Part shown: positions 16,402-24,682 of the stretch, piece by piece
Position numbering within the stretch: the first letter of the stretch is position 1
Layout of the letters: every line of letters starts with the position of its first letter
Assembly (NCBI RefSeq): GCF_023242945.1
Contig: NZ_JALKFT010000006.1
Location: 224,284 to 288,283, forward strand
Length of the DNA: 64,000 bases
Source of the DNA: Frankia umida
Lineage (GTDB): Bacteria; Actinomycetota; Actinomycetes; Frankiales; Frankiaceae
Reading direction: 5' to 3'
Made by a program: the position numbers and the translations under genes
Notes under the pieces: model-generated
The model's database searches: none
Told to the model about the DNA's origin: nothing
Seen by the model: only the letters and a program-made list of their open reading frames with translations

Positions 16402-17472
16402 ATGACGTCCCCACTCGCCGGCCTCGTCGCGGAGCACGCCGAGATCGAGGGGCAGCTCGCCGATCCGGCGGTGCACAACGATCCCGCCCGGGCCCGTGCC
16501 CTCAGCCGTCGCTACGCCCAGCTCGCCCCGGTGGTGGACCTCGCCCGGGAGCTCGAGCGGGTGTCCGGCGACCTTGCGACCGCCCGCGAGCTCGCCGTGC
16601 AGGACACGTCCTTCCGCAGCGAGGTCGCGGACCTCGACGCCGAACTCGGCGGCCTCAACGAGCGGGTGCGGGCCTATCTCGTCCCGGTCGACCCCGACGA
16701 TGCCAGGGACGCGATCCTCGAGGTCAAGGCCGGTGCCGGCGGGGAGGAATCAGCCCTGTTCGCCGGTGATCTGCTGCGGATGTACCTGCGCTACGCCGAG
16801 CGCCGCGGGTGGAAGACGGAGATCCTTGATGCCAACGCGTCCGATCTCGGTGGATATCGGGATGTGAGCGTCGCGGTGAAATCCCGCGGCGGGGACACCG
16901 GCCCCGGGGTGTACGGCCGGCTGCGGTTCGAGGGCGGGGTGCACCGCGTCCAACGGGTACCGGTCACCGAATCCGCCGGACGCATTCACACCTCCGCCGC
17001 CGGCGTGCTCGTCCTGCCCGAAGCCGAGGACGTCGACGTCGATATCGACCAGAACGACCTGCGTATCGACGTGTTCCGCTCGTCCGGTCCAGGTGGTCAG
17101 AGCGTCAACACCACCGACTCGGCGGTGCGCATCACCCATCTGCCCACCGGTCTGGTGGTCTCCTGCCAGAACGAGAAAAGCCAGCTGCAGAACAAGGAAT
17201 CGGCGCTGCGTATTCTGCGGGCCCGACTGCTCAGTGCTGCCCGCGAACAGGCCGAGTCCGAGGCGTCCGCGGCGCGGGCCAGCCAGGTGCGCACCGTCGA
17301 CCGCTCCGAGCGCATCCGCACCTACAACTTCGCCGAGAACCGGATCAGCGACCATCGGGTCGGCTACAAGGCCCACAACCTCGACCAGGTGCTCGACGGC
17401 GAACTCGACGAGGTACTCGACGCGCTCGCCGCCGCCGACCTCGAGGCCCGGCTGTCCGCCAAGGCCTCGTGA
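16402..17472 (+). CDS. prfA: Peptide chain release factor 1
   Basis: 356 residues from ATG 16402, preceded by GAAGAGG. The release-factor GGQ motif is in RSSGPGGQSVNTTDSAVR (about residues 228-245). The tripeptide that reads the stop codon is PVT in RVQRVPVTESAGRIHT (near residue 189), the RF1 type that recognises UAA and UAG. The N-terminal helical domain is full length. The Gln of GGQ is the substrate of PrmC, encoded next with a GTGA overlap. Confidence 0.97.
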   Translation: MTSPLAGLVAEHAEIEGQLADPAVHNDPARARALSRRYAQLAPVVDLARELERVSGDLATARELAVQDTSFRSEVADLDAELGGLNERVRAYLVPVDPDDARDAILEVKAGAGGEESALFAGDLLRMYLRYAERRGWKTEILDANASDLGGYRDVSVAVKSRGGDTGPGVYGRLRFEGGVHRVQRVPVTESAGRIHTSAAGVLVLPEAEDVDVDIDQNDLRIDVFRSSGPGGQSVNTTDSAVRITHLPTGLVVSCQNEKSQLQNKESALRILRARLLSAAREQAESEASAARASQVRTVDRSERIRTYNFAENRISDHRVGYKAHNLDQVLDGELDEVLDALAAADLEARLSAKAS

Positions 17473-18404
17473 TCCCCCCGGTCACCGGGCGGCGGGCCCG
17501 GACACCGGCCGCCGAACGGATCGACGCCGCCACCGCGAGGCTCGCCGCGGCCGGTGTGGCGAGCCCGCGGGCCGACGCCGAGCAGCTCGCCGCTTTCGTG
17601 CTGGGCATCGGCCGCGCCCAGCTCCTGCTCGTGGACGACCTGCCAGCCCCCACCGCCACCCGCTTCGAGGCGCTGGTGCGCCGCCGGGCCGCCCGCGAAC
17701 CCCTGCAGCACCTGACCGGCATCGCCGGATTCCGCTACCTGGACCTGGCGGTCGGCCCCGGGGTGTTCATCCCCCGTCCGGAGACGGAATCCGTCGTCGG
17801 CTGGGCCATCGACGCGCTGCGCGCCGCCGGGGCGAGCGGCGGTGGTGCCGAGGTGGCGCCGGTGTGCGTGGATCTGTGCGCGGGGAGTGGGACGATCGCG
17901 CTGGCGCTGGCGGGGGAGGTGCCGGGGGCGCGGGTGCACGCCGTCGAACGTGAACCGGCGGCGCTGGACTGGCTGCGCCGCAACGTGACGTCCACCGGGC
18001 TGGCGGTCGAGATACACGAGGCTGACGTCGCCGACGAACCGCCGCCGTCGCTGGCCCGGCTGGACGCGACGGTGGACCTGGTCGTGAGCAACCCGCCGTA
18101 TCTGCCCGACGCCGACCGTGCGACCGTGGAGCCCGAGGTCGGTGTGCACGATCCGGCGGCGGCGCTGTGGGGTGGCCCCGACGGACTGCGGGTGGTGCGT
18201 GCCGTCGTGCGGCTGGCCGCGCGGCTGCTGCGCCCCGGCGGGCTGCTGGTGATCGAACACGCCGACGGCCATGGCGAGAGCGCGCCGGCACTGCTGCGTG
18301 CGGACGGCCGCTGGCAGGATGTGGCCGACCATCCCGACCTGGGTGGTCGGGACCGGTTCGTCACCGGCCGGATGGCCCGGCCGGGGGAGGGAGAGCACAG
18401 GTGA
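17469..18404 (+). CDS. prmC: Release factor glutamine methyltransferase
   Basis: 311 residues. N5-methylates the Gln of the GGQ motif of release factors. SAM-binding motif VDLCAGSGTIALALAG and the amino-methyltransferase signature VVSNPPYLPDA (NPPY near residues 208-211) are clear, and an N-terminal helical domain binds the release factor. It overlaps prfA by 4 bp and the next gene by one base, so prfA, prmC and the threonylcarbamoyl-AMP synthase are one unit. Near 17870-17945 the codons turn notably G-rich (gcggggagtggg type), a local shift in codon style only. Confidence 0.96.
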   Translation: MIPPVTGRRARTPAAERIDAATARLAAAGVASPRADAEQLAAFVLGIGRAQLLLVDDLPAPTATRFEALVRRRAAREPLQHLTGIAGFRYLDLAVGPGVFIPRPETESVVGWAIDALRAAGASGGGAEVAPVCVDLCAGSGTIALALAGEVPGARVHAVEREPAALDWLRRNVTSTGLAVEIHEADVADEPPPSLARLDATVDLVVSNPPYLPDADRATVEPEVGVHDPAAALWGGPDGLRVVRAVVRLAARLLRPGGLLVIEHADGHGESAPALLRADGRWQDVADHPDLGGRDRFVTGRMARPGEGEHR

Positions 18405-19054
18405 TGCAGCGCTTCGACTGCTCCGACGAGGCCGAGCGCGCCGCCGGCCTGGACGCGGCCGTCGCCGCCGTCGGCCGTGGCGAACTGGTCGTGCTGCCCA
18501 CCGACACCCTGTACGGCCTGGGCGCCGACGCGTTCGACTCGGCGGCCGTGGCCACCCTGCTCGCCGCCAAAGGTCGCGGTCGGGACATGCCCGTGCCCGT
18601 CCTGATCGGCGCCTGGCGAACCCTCGACGGCCTGATCGACCGGGTGACCCCGCAGGTCCGCGACCTGATCCAGGCCTTCTGGCCAGGTGGGCTCACGGTG
18701 GTGGTCCGCCACGTCCCATCGCTGCGCTGGGATCTGGGCGATGCCCGCGGCACCGTCGCCATTCGCATGCCGCTGCACCCCGTCGCGATCGAACTGCTGG
18801 GCCGCACCGGCCCGATGGCAGTCTCCAGCGCGAACATCAGCGGCCAACCGCCCGCCGCCACCGCCGACAACGCCGTCGCCCAGCTCGGCGGCGCCGCCGA
18901 GGTCTACCTGGACGGCGGCCGCTGCGTCGCCGCCACCCCCTCCACCATCGTCGACTGCACCGGAGACGTCCCCGTCGTCCTGCGCGCCGGCGCGATCAGC
19001 CTCGACGCTCTGCGCGAGGTTCTCCCCCTCATCCGCGAGCCCGCCAGCTCCTGA
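18404..19054 (+). CDS. ywlC: Threonylcarbamoyl-AMP synthase (Sua5/YrdC/YwlC)
   Basis: 216 residues. Makes threonylcarbamoyl-AMP from threonine, bicarbonate and ATP for the t6A base of ANN-reading tRNAs. The YrdC-fold signature is present: ELVVLPTDTLYGLGADAF, KGRGRDMPVPVLI (the KxR motif), and GPMAVSSANISGQPP. ATG 18404 follows a strong GGGGGAGGGAGAG ribosome binding site; GTG 18401 is an in-frame alternative. There is no C-terminal Sua5 domain, so it is the short form. Same place as Rv1301 in M. tuberculosis. Confidence 0.95.
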   Translation: MQRFDCSDEAERAAGLDAAVAAVGRGELVVLPTDTLYGLGADAFDSAAVATLLAAKGRGRDMPVPVLIGAWRTLDGLIDRVTPQVRDLIQAFWPGGLTVVVRHVPSLRWDLGDARGTVAIRMPLHPVAIELLGRTGPMAVSSANISGQPPAATADNAVAQLGGAAEVYLDGGRCVAATPSTIVDCTGDVPVVLRAGAISLDALREVLPLIREPASS

Positions 19055-19126
19055 GAACGCCTCGGCCCGCGGTAGGGGGCTTTTCGGCTCGGGGTGTTCC
19101 GGTGGTGTTTCCGGCTTCCGGCTGGC

Positions 19127-19159
19127 GGTGGGGGCGGGTGGAGGTGGGGGCGGGTGGGG
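19127..19159 (+). repeat. Direct repeat and G-quadruplex motif before glyA
   Basis: Two copies of GGTGGGGGCGGGTGG (19127-19141 and 19143-19157). Together they give at least four runs of three or more G on the coding strand between the ywlC stop and glyA, able to fold as a G-quadruplex near the glyA promoter. Confidence 0.6.
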
Positions 19160-19183
19160 AGGACCATGGTTCCCGGCCGCGGG

Positions 19184-19189
19184 TATACG
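19184..19189 (+). promoter_or_regulatory. -10 box TATACG before glyA
   Basis: TATACG lies about 85 bp upstream of the glyA start. The -35 region (around 19161) is weak. Confidence 0.3.
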
Positions 19190-19274
19190 ACGAGGTACAC
19201 GCACGTACGGGCGGACGTCAGGGCACAGGCAGGACATGGGAGCACAGGCCGGTCATACGGGAGGTAGCCACGTC

Positions 19275-20594
19275 ATGAGCGCGTTGTTCTGGGGGCCCGA
19301 CTTCGATGAGCTGGCCGGCACCGATCCGGAGATCGCCGGGGTGGTGCTGGACGAGCTGGCCCGCCTGCGCGGTGGGCTACAGCTGATCGCGAGCGAGAAC
19401 TTCACCTCACCGGCGGTGCTCGCCGCGCTGGGATCGACCCTGTCGAACAAGTACGCCGAGGGCTACCCCGGCCGGCGGTACTACGGCGGATGTCAGGTGG
19501 TGGACCGGGCCGAGGAGATCGGGATCGCGCGCGCGAAGGAACTGTTCGGCGCGGAGCACGCGAACCTGCAGCCGCATTCCGGCGCGTCGGCGAACTTCGC
19601 GGTGTACGCGGCTCTGCTGACCCCCGGTGACACCGTGCTGGCGATGTCGCTGCCGCATGGCGGGCACCTCACCCACGGCAGCAAGGTCAGTTTCTCGGGG
19701 AAGTGGTTCGACGTCGTGGCCTACGGCGTGCGGGAGGACACCGAGCTCATCGACTACGACCAGGTTCGCGACCTGGCCCGGCAGCACCGTCCCAAGATGA
19801 TCATTTGTGGGGCGACGGCGTACCCGCGGCTGATCGACTTCGCCGCGTTCCGGTCGATCGCCGACGAGGTCGGTGCCTGGCTGATGGTCGACGCGGCCCA
19901 CTTCATCGGCCTGGTGGCCGGCGGGGCGATCCCGAGCCCGGTGCCCTACGCGGACGTCGTCAGTTTCACCACGCACAAGGTGCTGCGCGGCCCGCGGGGC
20001 GGCATGATCCTGGCCCGCGAGGAGCTCGCCGGCCGGATCGACAAGGCGGTGTTCCCGTTCAGCCAGGGCGGGCCGCTGATGCACGCCGTCGCGGCGAAGG
20101 CCGTGGCACTGCGTGAGGCCGCGACACCGGACTACGGGCGGTACGCTCGTCAGGTCGTCGCGAACGCCCAGACATTGACCGAGGCGTTGCGGGCGGAGGG
20201 CATCCGTCCGGTCGGCGGCGGCACCGACACCCATCTCGCCCTGCTTGACCTGCGCGAACTCGATGTCAGCGGGCGGGATGCGGAGACCCGGTGCGACGCC
20301 GCGGGCATCACGTTGAACAAGAACGCGATCCCGTTCGACCCGCAGCCACCCGCGATCTCCTCGGGGATCCGCGTCGGTACGCCAGCGGTGACGACCCAGG
20401 GTATGGGCTCCGGTGAGATGAAGGAGATCGCCACGCTGATCGGCCGGGCGCTGCGCGAGCCGGACGCCGCAGGTGAGATACGGGCAGCGGTGTCCGCGCT
20501 GGTCACCCAGCATCCCGCCTACCCCAGGTCCACCGACCATCCCGGGTCCACCGACGCCACGTCCCTGCACACAAGGTCCGTCAGATCCAGGTGA
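19275..20594 (+). CDS. glyA: Serine hydroxymethyltransferase
   Basis: 439 residues from ATG 19275 behind GGGAGGT. Interconverts serine and glycine with tetrahydrofolate as one-carbon carrier. LQLIASENFTS, NKYAEGYPGRRYYGGCQ, and the PLP Lys235 in VVSFTTHKVLRGPRGG are all present; the usual TTTTHKTLRGPRGG is changed slightly. LNKNAIPFDPQPP and GIRVGTPAVTTQGM complete the family match. About 20 Ser/Thr/Arg-rich residues at the C-terminus (from a short DNA duplication near 20525-20560) exceed the family norm and are probably a flexible tail. It lies between the translation genes and wecA; M. tuberculosis lacks glyA at this position, as far as I recall. Confidence 0.95.
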   Translation: MSALFWGPDFDELAGTDPEIAGVVLDELARLRGGLQLIASENFTSPAVLAALGSTLSNKYAEGYPGRRYYGGCQVVDRAEEIGIARAKELFGAEHANLQPHSGASANFAVYAALLTPGDTVLAMSLPHGGHLTHGSKVSFSGKWFDVVAYGVREDTELIDYDQVRDLARQHRPKMIICGATAYPRLIDFAAFRSIADEVGAWLMVDAAHFIGLVAGGAIPSPVPYADVVSFTTHKVLRGPRGGMILAREELAGRIDKAVFPFSQGGPLMHAVAAKAVALREAATPDYGRYARQVVANAQTLTEALRAEGIRPVGGGTDTHLALLDLRELDVSGRDAETRCDAAGITLNKNAIPFDPQPPAISSGIRVGTPAVTTQGMGSGEMKEIATLIGRALREPDAAGEIRAAVSALVTQHPAYPRSTDHPGSTDATSLHTRSVRSR

Positions 20595-20633
20595 GATCCT
20601 GGTAGATCCACGAACAGTAGGAGATTTCGAACG

Positions 20634-21740
20634 GTGCGCGAGTACCTCCTGGTCTTCGTGGTCTCGGCGGCGGTGACCTTCCTGGCCACGCCGCTGGCTC
20701 GGGCGTTCGCCCTGCGGATCGGCGCCGTCGCCGGGGTGCGCGCCCGGGACGTGCACGCCACCCCGACGCCCCGGCTCGGTGGTCTCGCGATGCTCGCGGG
20801 TCTGTACGCGGGCCTGGAGGTGGCGGACCGGCTGCCGTTTCTGTCCGTCGTCTCGCAGGACTGGTCCGAGACCCGGGCAGTGCTGGTCGCCGGGACGCTG
20901 ATCTGCCTGCTCGGGGTCGCCGACGACCGCTGGGACCTTGATTCGCTGACCAAACTCGCCGGTCAGTTCACCGTGGCGGGCATCATGGTGCTGCTCGGCG
21001 TCCAGTGGTCGTTCGCGATCAACCGGGACAGTGAGATCACGCTGAGTCTTGGCCCGGAAACGGCGGTCCCACTGTCGATTCTGGCCACGGTGGTACTCAT
21101 CAACGCGATGAACTTCATCGACGGTCTGGACGGACTGGCCGCCGGCGTGGCGGCGATCGCGTCGCTGGCGACGTTCTATTTCGCCTACGAGATCGCGGTG
21201 ATCGACGGGTTCTACCGGGCGTCCCCGGCGGCGCTGCTGGCGGCCGTCACCGCGGGGGTGTGCGTCGGTTTCCTGCCACACAACTTCAATCCCGCCCGGC
21301 TGTTCATGGGCGACTCGGGCTCGATGCTGATCGGTCTGCTCTCGGCCGCCTCGATGATCTCCGTGACCGGCCAGGTGGCCTACGGGGGATACGCTGGGCC
21401 CTCCCGGTCGTATCCGTCCCTGATACCGCTCGCGATCCCGCTGGCCGTCCTCGCGGTTCCGTTCCTGGACCTGGGGCTTGCGGTGATCCGGCGGACCCGG
21501 GCGGGGCGGTCGCCGTTCGCGGCCGACAAGATGCACCTTCATCACCGGATGCTCGAAATCGGCAACTCGCATGTGAGGGCGGTTCTGTTCATGTATTTCT
21601 GGGCGGCTCTCGTGGGATTCGGTGGTGTCGCGGCGTCGTTCTCCGCCTCGCCGCTGCCGATCCTCGTGGCCACGGTCGGGGTGGGGCTCGCGGCGCTGCT
21701 CGCCCTGCTGGTCAGCACGCAGCGATCGGCGAAGGCATGA
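20634..21740 (+). CDS. wecA: Undecaprenyl/decaprenyl-phosphate GlcNAc-1-phosphate transferase (WecA/Rfe)
   Basis: 368 residues, polytopic (about ten membrane segments). It transfers GlcNAc-1-phosphate from UDP-GlcNAc to a polyprenyl phosphate, the first step of the arabinogalactan or teichoic linker unit. Motifs: LLGVADDRWDLDSLTKLAGQ (Asp pair), NAMNFIDGLDGLAAG, NPARLFMGDSGSM, and the cytosolic HLHHRML. The separate placement from mraY and the HLHHR loop favour WecA over MraY. GTG start at 20634 with AGGAG 15 bp upstream. It overlaps atpI by 4 bp (ATGA), the same order as rfe-Rv1303 in M. tuberculosis. Confidence 0.93.
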   Translation: MREYLLVFVVSAAVTFLATPLARAFALRIGAVAGVRARDVHATPTPRLGGLAMLAGLYAGLEVADRLPFLSVVSQDWSETRAVLVAGTLICLLGVADDRWDLDSLTKLAGQFTVAGIMVLLGVQWSFAINRDSEITLSLGPETAVPLSILATVVLINAMNFIDGLDGLAAGVAAIASLATFYFAYEIAVIDGFYRASPAALLAAVTAGVCVGFLPHNFNPARLFMGDSGSMLIGLLSAASMISVTGQVAYGGYAGPSRSYPSLIPLAIPLAVLAVPFLDLGLAVIRRTRAGRSPFAADKMHLHHRMLEIGNSHVRAVLFMYFWAALVGFGGVAASFSASPLPILVATVGVGLAALLALLVSTQRSAKA

Positions 21741-22171
21741 TCGTGCCGGCCGCCCGGGTGATCCGGCTGGGGCTTGTGCTCACCGTCGCCCTCGCGGTGC
21801 CCGCGATCGCCCTCACCGCGGCGCTACGTGGGGGCACCGGGGTGGTAAGCGTCGTGGTGGGTCTGGCCATCGTGGTGGCGTTCTTCAGCATCTCGAAACT
21901 TGCCGTCGGTGCGGTCGCCCGCCGCGCCCCGCACCATCTGCTGCCGGCGGCGCTTGGCACCTACGCGCTGAAAATCGGCCTGCTCGGGGGGCTGCTGCTC
22001 GCGATTCAGGATACCGACACGCTCGATCTGCTGGCGTTCGCCTGGTCGATCTTCGTCGGCGTGTTCGTCTGGATGGGTGCGGAGCTCTGGGTCGCCACCC
22101 ACACCCGGGTGCCGTTCTACGATCCCCAGCGGCCGGGTGCCTGGGATACCAGCCGTCGCCCACCCACCTGA
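21737..22171 (+). CDS. atpI: ATP synthase protein I-like membrane protein
   Basis: 144 residues with four predicted membrane helices (LGLVLTVALAVPAIALTAAL; VVSVVVGLAIVVAFFSIS; LGTYALKIGLLGGLLLAI; LAFAWSIFVGVFVWMGAELW) and a short hydrophilic tail ending in PFYDPQRPGAW. This is the Rv1303-type AtpI, thought to help c-ring assembly or cation uptake for the ATP synthase. It overlaps wecA at its start (ATGA) and the next gene at its stop (TGATG). Confidence 0.85.
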   Translation: MIVPAARVIRLGLVLTVALAVPAIALTAALRGGTGVVSVVVGLAIVVAFFSISKLAVGAVARRAPHHLLPAALGTYALKIGLLGGLLLAIQDTDTLDLLAFAWSIFVGVFVWMGAELWVATHTRVPFYDPQRPGAWDTSRRPPT

Positions 22172-22602
22172 TGACGCCCGATCCCGATCCCGACCTTGAT
22201 TCGAACGCCAGGACCGGAAACGGTGCTGATGCCGCCCGGCCCGGCGGATCCGGTGTTGGCAAGAACCCTGGCGACGGTCCCGGACGGCCCGAAGGTGCCA
22301 GTCCACCGCGACCGCGTTCCGGTGTCACCTCAGGTGATGCTGGTGGGGCCGCGGGCCGGGGTGGGTCGCTTCGAGGGCCACGGCGACCACCGGGGCCGGC
22401 GGCGCCGCGGGGGAGCACGCGGCATCCGGGCGAGGCATGGAACATCTTCGGGACGTTGGCCGCGGGCCTGGGCTTCTGGGGTGCGGTCGGCTTCGGCGCT
22501 GATCGCCTGCTCGGCTTCGACGGTCTGTTTCTGCCGATCGGCCTCGCGATCGGCATCGGTGCGGCCATGTACCTCGTGATCTACCGCCTGACCAGGCGCT
22601 GA
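22171..22602 (+). CDS. AtpZ-like membrane protein with disordered N-terminus
   Basis: 143 residues from ATG 22171. The first 85 residues are Pro/Gly/Asp/Arg-rich with no fold. The last 57 form a helical hairpin (AWNIFGTLAAGLGFWGAVGF; GLFLPIGLAIGIGAAMYLVI), with the GADRLLGF turn characteristic of the AtpZ / F0F1-ATPase gene1 family. AtpZ and AtpI pair in other bacteria as a presumed c-ring assembly or Mg2+/Ca2+ transport module. The long disordered arm is unusual; typical members are about 80-100 residues. Confidence 0.8.
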   Translation: MTPDPDPDLDSNARTGNGADAARPGGSGVGKNPGDGPGRPEGASPPRPRSGVTSGDAGGAAGRGGSLRGPRRPPGPAAPRGSTRHPGEAWNIFGTLAAGLGFWGAVGFGADRLLGFDGLFLPIGLAIGIGAAMYLVIYRLTRR

Positions 22603-22723
22603 CACAGCGGCGGCCAGGCGCTGCCCGGCGCGGGCGGTGTGGGATCGTGATCGGGCTGTGAGACCGTGACCAGGTGGATTCCTGACGGTGCGGAACCATG
22701 AGGCTGCGGAACTCGGAACGTCA

Positions 22724-22742
22724 AGGGTGCAATGCACCTTTT
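22724..22742. promoter_or_regulatory. Palindrome AAGGGTGCA-A-TGCACCTTT
   Basis: Nine-base arms around one A, with a single G-T mismatch, followed by another T. It could be an operator for a dimeric regulator or a short terminator for the wecA-atpI-atpZ transcript; the tight loop favours an operator. Confidence 0.35.
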
Positions 22743-23260
22743 GTTCGCTAATGAGGTGCCAGCCGGCCGCGTGGCCTGTCGTAACGTTGCGATGGTCCCG
22801 ACCGCGGCGTTCCGAATGGACCCGACCGTTCCTGCCCGAGGGACCTGGTTGCTGGGCATTGTCGGCTGTTCGATGGGTGCTGCCGGTCCGATTTGTCGCG
22901 GTCCGGCCGGTCACGAGAAATTCCGTGGCGAACGACCAGCGCGAACCGGTACGCCCGCTTCGTCATGACCTCCTGGGTCATCGACGGCGGGGTCGAGATC
23001 GGAGAGAGTGGGGGCAGCCAGCACGTGCCGCAAGGGCCGTCAAAGCGCCACAACCAGGTGGGAGGGGGTGAAGGTGAGGATGAGGGTGAGCCGGCAGCAC
23101 CGTGCGTCCACCTCGCCACCAGGTCGACCAGCGACCTGTGTTCGGGCAGCCGCCCGAACGCGACGTCATAAGGTGGTCACGCAATGTGGAATCGTCATCA
23201 ACGGAGCGAAACCCACGGACAACGCGCGCATGAGTCAGGATGAACCTCGAAGCGAGTTCG

Positions 23261-23289
23261 TGCCTGCGGCGCGTGGGTGTGGATAGTAT
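23261..23289 (+). promoter_or_regulatory. Candidate atp operon promoter (TGCCTG - 17 bp - TAGTAT)
   Basis: TAGTAT at 23284-23289 is a good -10 box; TGCCTG at 23261-23266 is a weak -35 at 17-bp spacing. The leader to atpB would be about 200 nt. A second possible -10 box, TAGGGT, lies at 23416. Confidence 0.4.
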
Positions 23290-23498
23290 CGCGGTCAACA
23301 GGACGTCGGGCGGTCGACACCCATCAGGGTTCGGGTGCGCCGGGGCGTCCTTCGACGCGCTACCGCCGGTTGACTACGAGTCGTTCTTCGGTGTGGGCGT
23401 GTCGTGCGAACCCGGTAGGGTGGGGGCAATCTGCCGCCGGCACGGCAAGCTCGCTGAGCCGTGGGTGCCTTACCTAATCGATCATGGAGGTGTCAGTC

Positions 23499-24353
23499 GT
23501 GCCGGTCCTCGCTGATGAGGGCTTCGAAGGACCCACGAAGGAGGTCTTTCAGACCCCGCACTGGTTTGACATCGAGGTCGGTTCCGTACATCTGTACCTC
23601 AACAAGGCGACCGGTCTCACGATCTTCGCCGCGTTGTTCGTCGGCGTGATCTTCTGGCTGGGTTTCCGTCAAGCTAGGATCATACCTCGCGGTCTGCAGA
23701 ACCTGTGCGAGTCCGCCTACGACTTCGTCGACACCCAGATCGCCCGCGGTGTGATCGGCGAGAAGGGCGCGCGGTACACGCCCTACCTGCTGGTCCTGTT
23801 CAGCTTCGTGCTGGTCGCGAACTCGCTCGCGGTGATCCCGGGGGCCCAGTTCCCGGCGACGTCACGGGTCGCGGTGCCGATGGTCCTCGCGGTCATCACC
23901 TACGTGATGTTCAACTACGCCGGTATCAAGGCCAACGGTGCGGGTGCGTACTTCAAGGAGATGGTCGACCCGGCGCCGACGGCGCCACTGTTCATCCGGG
24001 TGCTGCTGGCTCCGATCGAGGTCCTGTCGACCCTGATCGTGCGGCCGTTCACGCTGGCCATCCGGTTGTTCGCGAACATGTTCGCGGGGCACCTCCTGCT
24101 GCTGGTCTTCTCCCTGGGCGCGGACTACCTGCTGCCCAAGCCTCCCTTTGTCTTCGGTGTCGCGTCGCTGCTCGTGGCGATTGTCCTCACGGCGTTCGAG
24201 CTTGTCATCGACGCTCTCCAGGCCTACATCATCACCATCCTCACCGCCGCCTACATCGGTGGCGCGATGGCGCACGGAGAGCACGAGGTCGCTCCGTCCG
24301 AGGATCTCGCCGAGCACGCCCCGGTGGGCGTGCCCGCGGCGGCACACGCCTGA
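23499..24353 (+). CDS. atpB: ATP synthase subunit a
   Basis: 284 residues from GTG 23499, preferred because a perfect GGAGGT (23486-23491) lies seven bases upstream; ATG 23484 overlaps that site and is less likely. Polytopic membrane protein forming the proton half-channels beside the c-ring. The essential Arg is in FTLAIRLFANMFAGHLLLL; the C-terminal helix has ALQAYIITILTAAYIGGA. First gene of the canonical atpBEFHAGDC operon. The N-terminus points outward, and the His/Glu-rich C-terminal tail is short and soluble. Confidence 0.96.
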   Translation: MPVLADEGFEGPTKEVFQTPHWFDIEVGSVHLYLNKATGLTIFAALFVGVIFWLGFRQARIIPRGLQNLCESAYDFVDTQIARGVIGEKGARYTPYLLVLFSFVLVANSLAVIPGAQFPATSRVAVPMVLAVITYVMFNYAGIKANGAGAYFKEMVDPAPTAPLFIRVLLAPIEVLSTLIVRPFTLAIRLFANMFAGHLLLLVFSLGADYLLPKPPFVFGVASLLVAIVLTAFELVIDALQAYIITILTAAYIGGAMAHGEHEVAPSEDLAEHAPVGVPAAAHA

Positions 24354-24375
24354 TTTCCCTCCTCTCTCTCTACCT

Positions 24376-24394
24376 GCACCGGCGAGCCCGGTGC
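24376..24394 (+). other. Hairpin between atpB and atpE
   Basis: GCACCGG (24376-24382) and CCGGTGC (24388-24394) form a 7-bp stem with loop CGAGC, just upstream of the atpE ribosome binding site (AGGAAAG). Subunit c is needed at about ten copies per complex; a structured intercistronic region here could tune mRNA stability or initiation. Confidence 0.5.
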
Positions 24395-24415
24395 CTGACT
24401 GAATAGGAAAGCACC

Positions 24416-24667
24416 GTGTCCGTGCTCGAAGTCACCAACGTCCTGGCCTCGAAGGATGCCGTCACCGGCAGCCTCGGCGCAGTCGCCTATGGTCTGGCCG
24501 CCATCGGCCCGGGTATCGGCATCGGCCTCATCTTCGGTCTCGGCGTCCAGGCGATCGCGCGCCAGCCCGAGGCTGAGCAGGTGGCCTTCCGGTACATGCT
24601 GATCGGATTCGCGCTGGCCGAGGCCCTCGCGCTCATCGGCTTCGTCGTTCCCTTCGTCTTCCCGTAA
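24416..24667 (+). CDS. atpE: ATP synthase subunit c
   Basis: 83 residues, a two-helix hairpin. Helix 1 has AAIGPGIGIGLIFGLGVQAI, the loop is ARQPEAE, and helix 2 carries the ion-binding Glu in FALAEALALIGFVV. The ring rotates as protons pass. The Glu environment lacks the Na+-type signature, so it is proton-coupled. This helix-2 Glu is the residue family that diarylquinoline drugs contact in mycobacteria. Confidence 0.97.
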   Translation: MSVLEVTNVLASKDAVTGSLGAVAYGLAAIGPGIGIGLIFGLGVQAIARQPEAEQVAFRYMLIGFALAEALALIGFVVPFVFP

Positions 24668-24682
24668 ACCGGGGGAGCGATC

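Larger units (their letters stand above)
22603..23498 (+). other. Long gene-free leader region before atpB, 896 bp
   Basis: No frame shows coding bias or family similarity. It contains a 19-bp imperfect palindrome (22724-22742) and a candidate promoter (near 23261-23289). This is the largest gene-free gap in the right-hand 58 kb of the window and splits wecA-atpI-atpZ from the structural atp genes. Confidence 0.5.

Noticed and set aside
13404..16478. Long minus-strand frame (about 1000 codons) opposite rho, rpmE and prfA
   Set aside because: Shadow of the strongly biased plus-strand genes; its composition is Val/Gly/Arg repeats with no fold.
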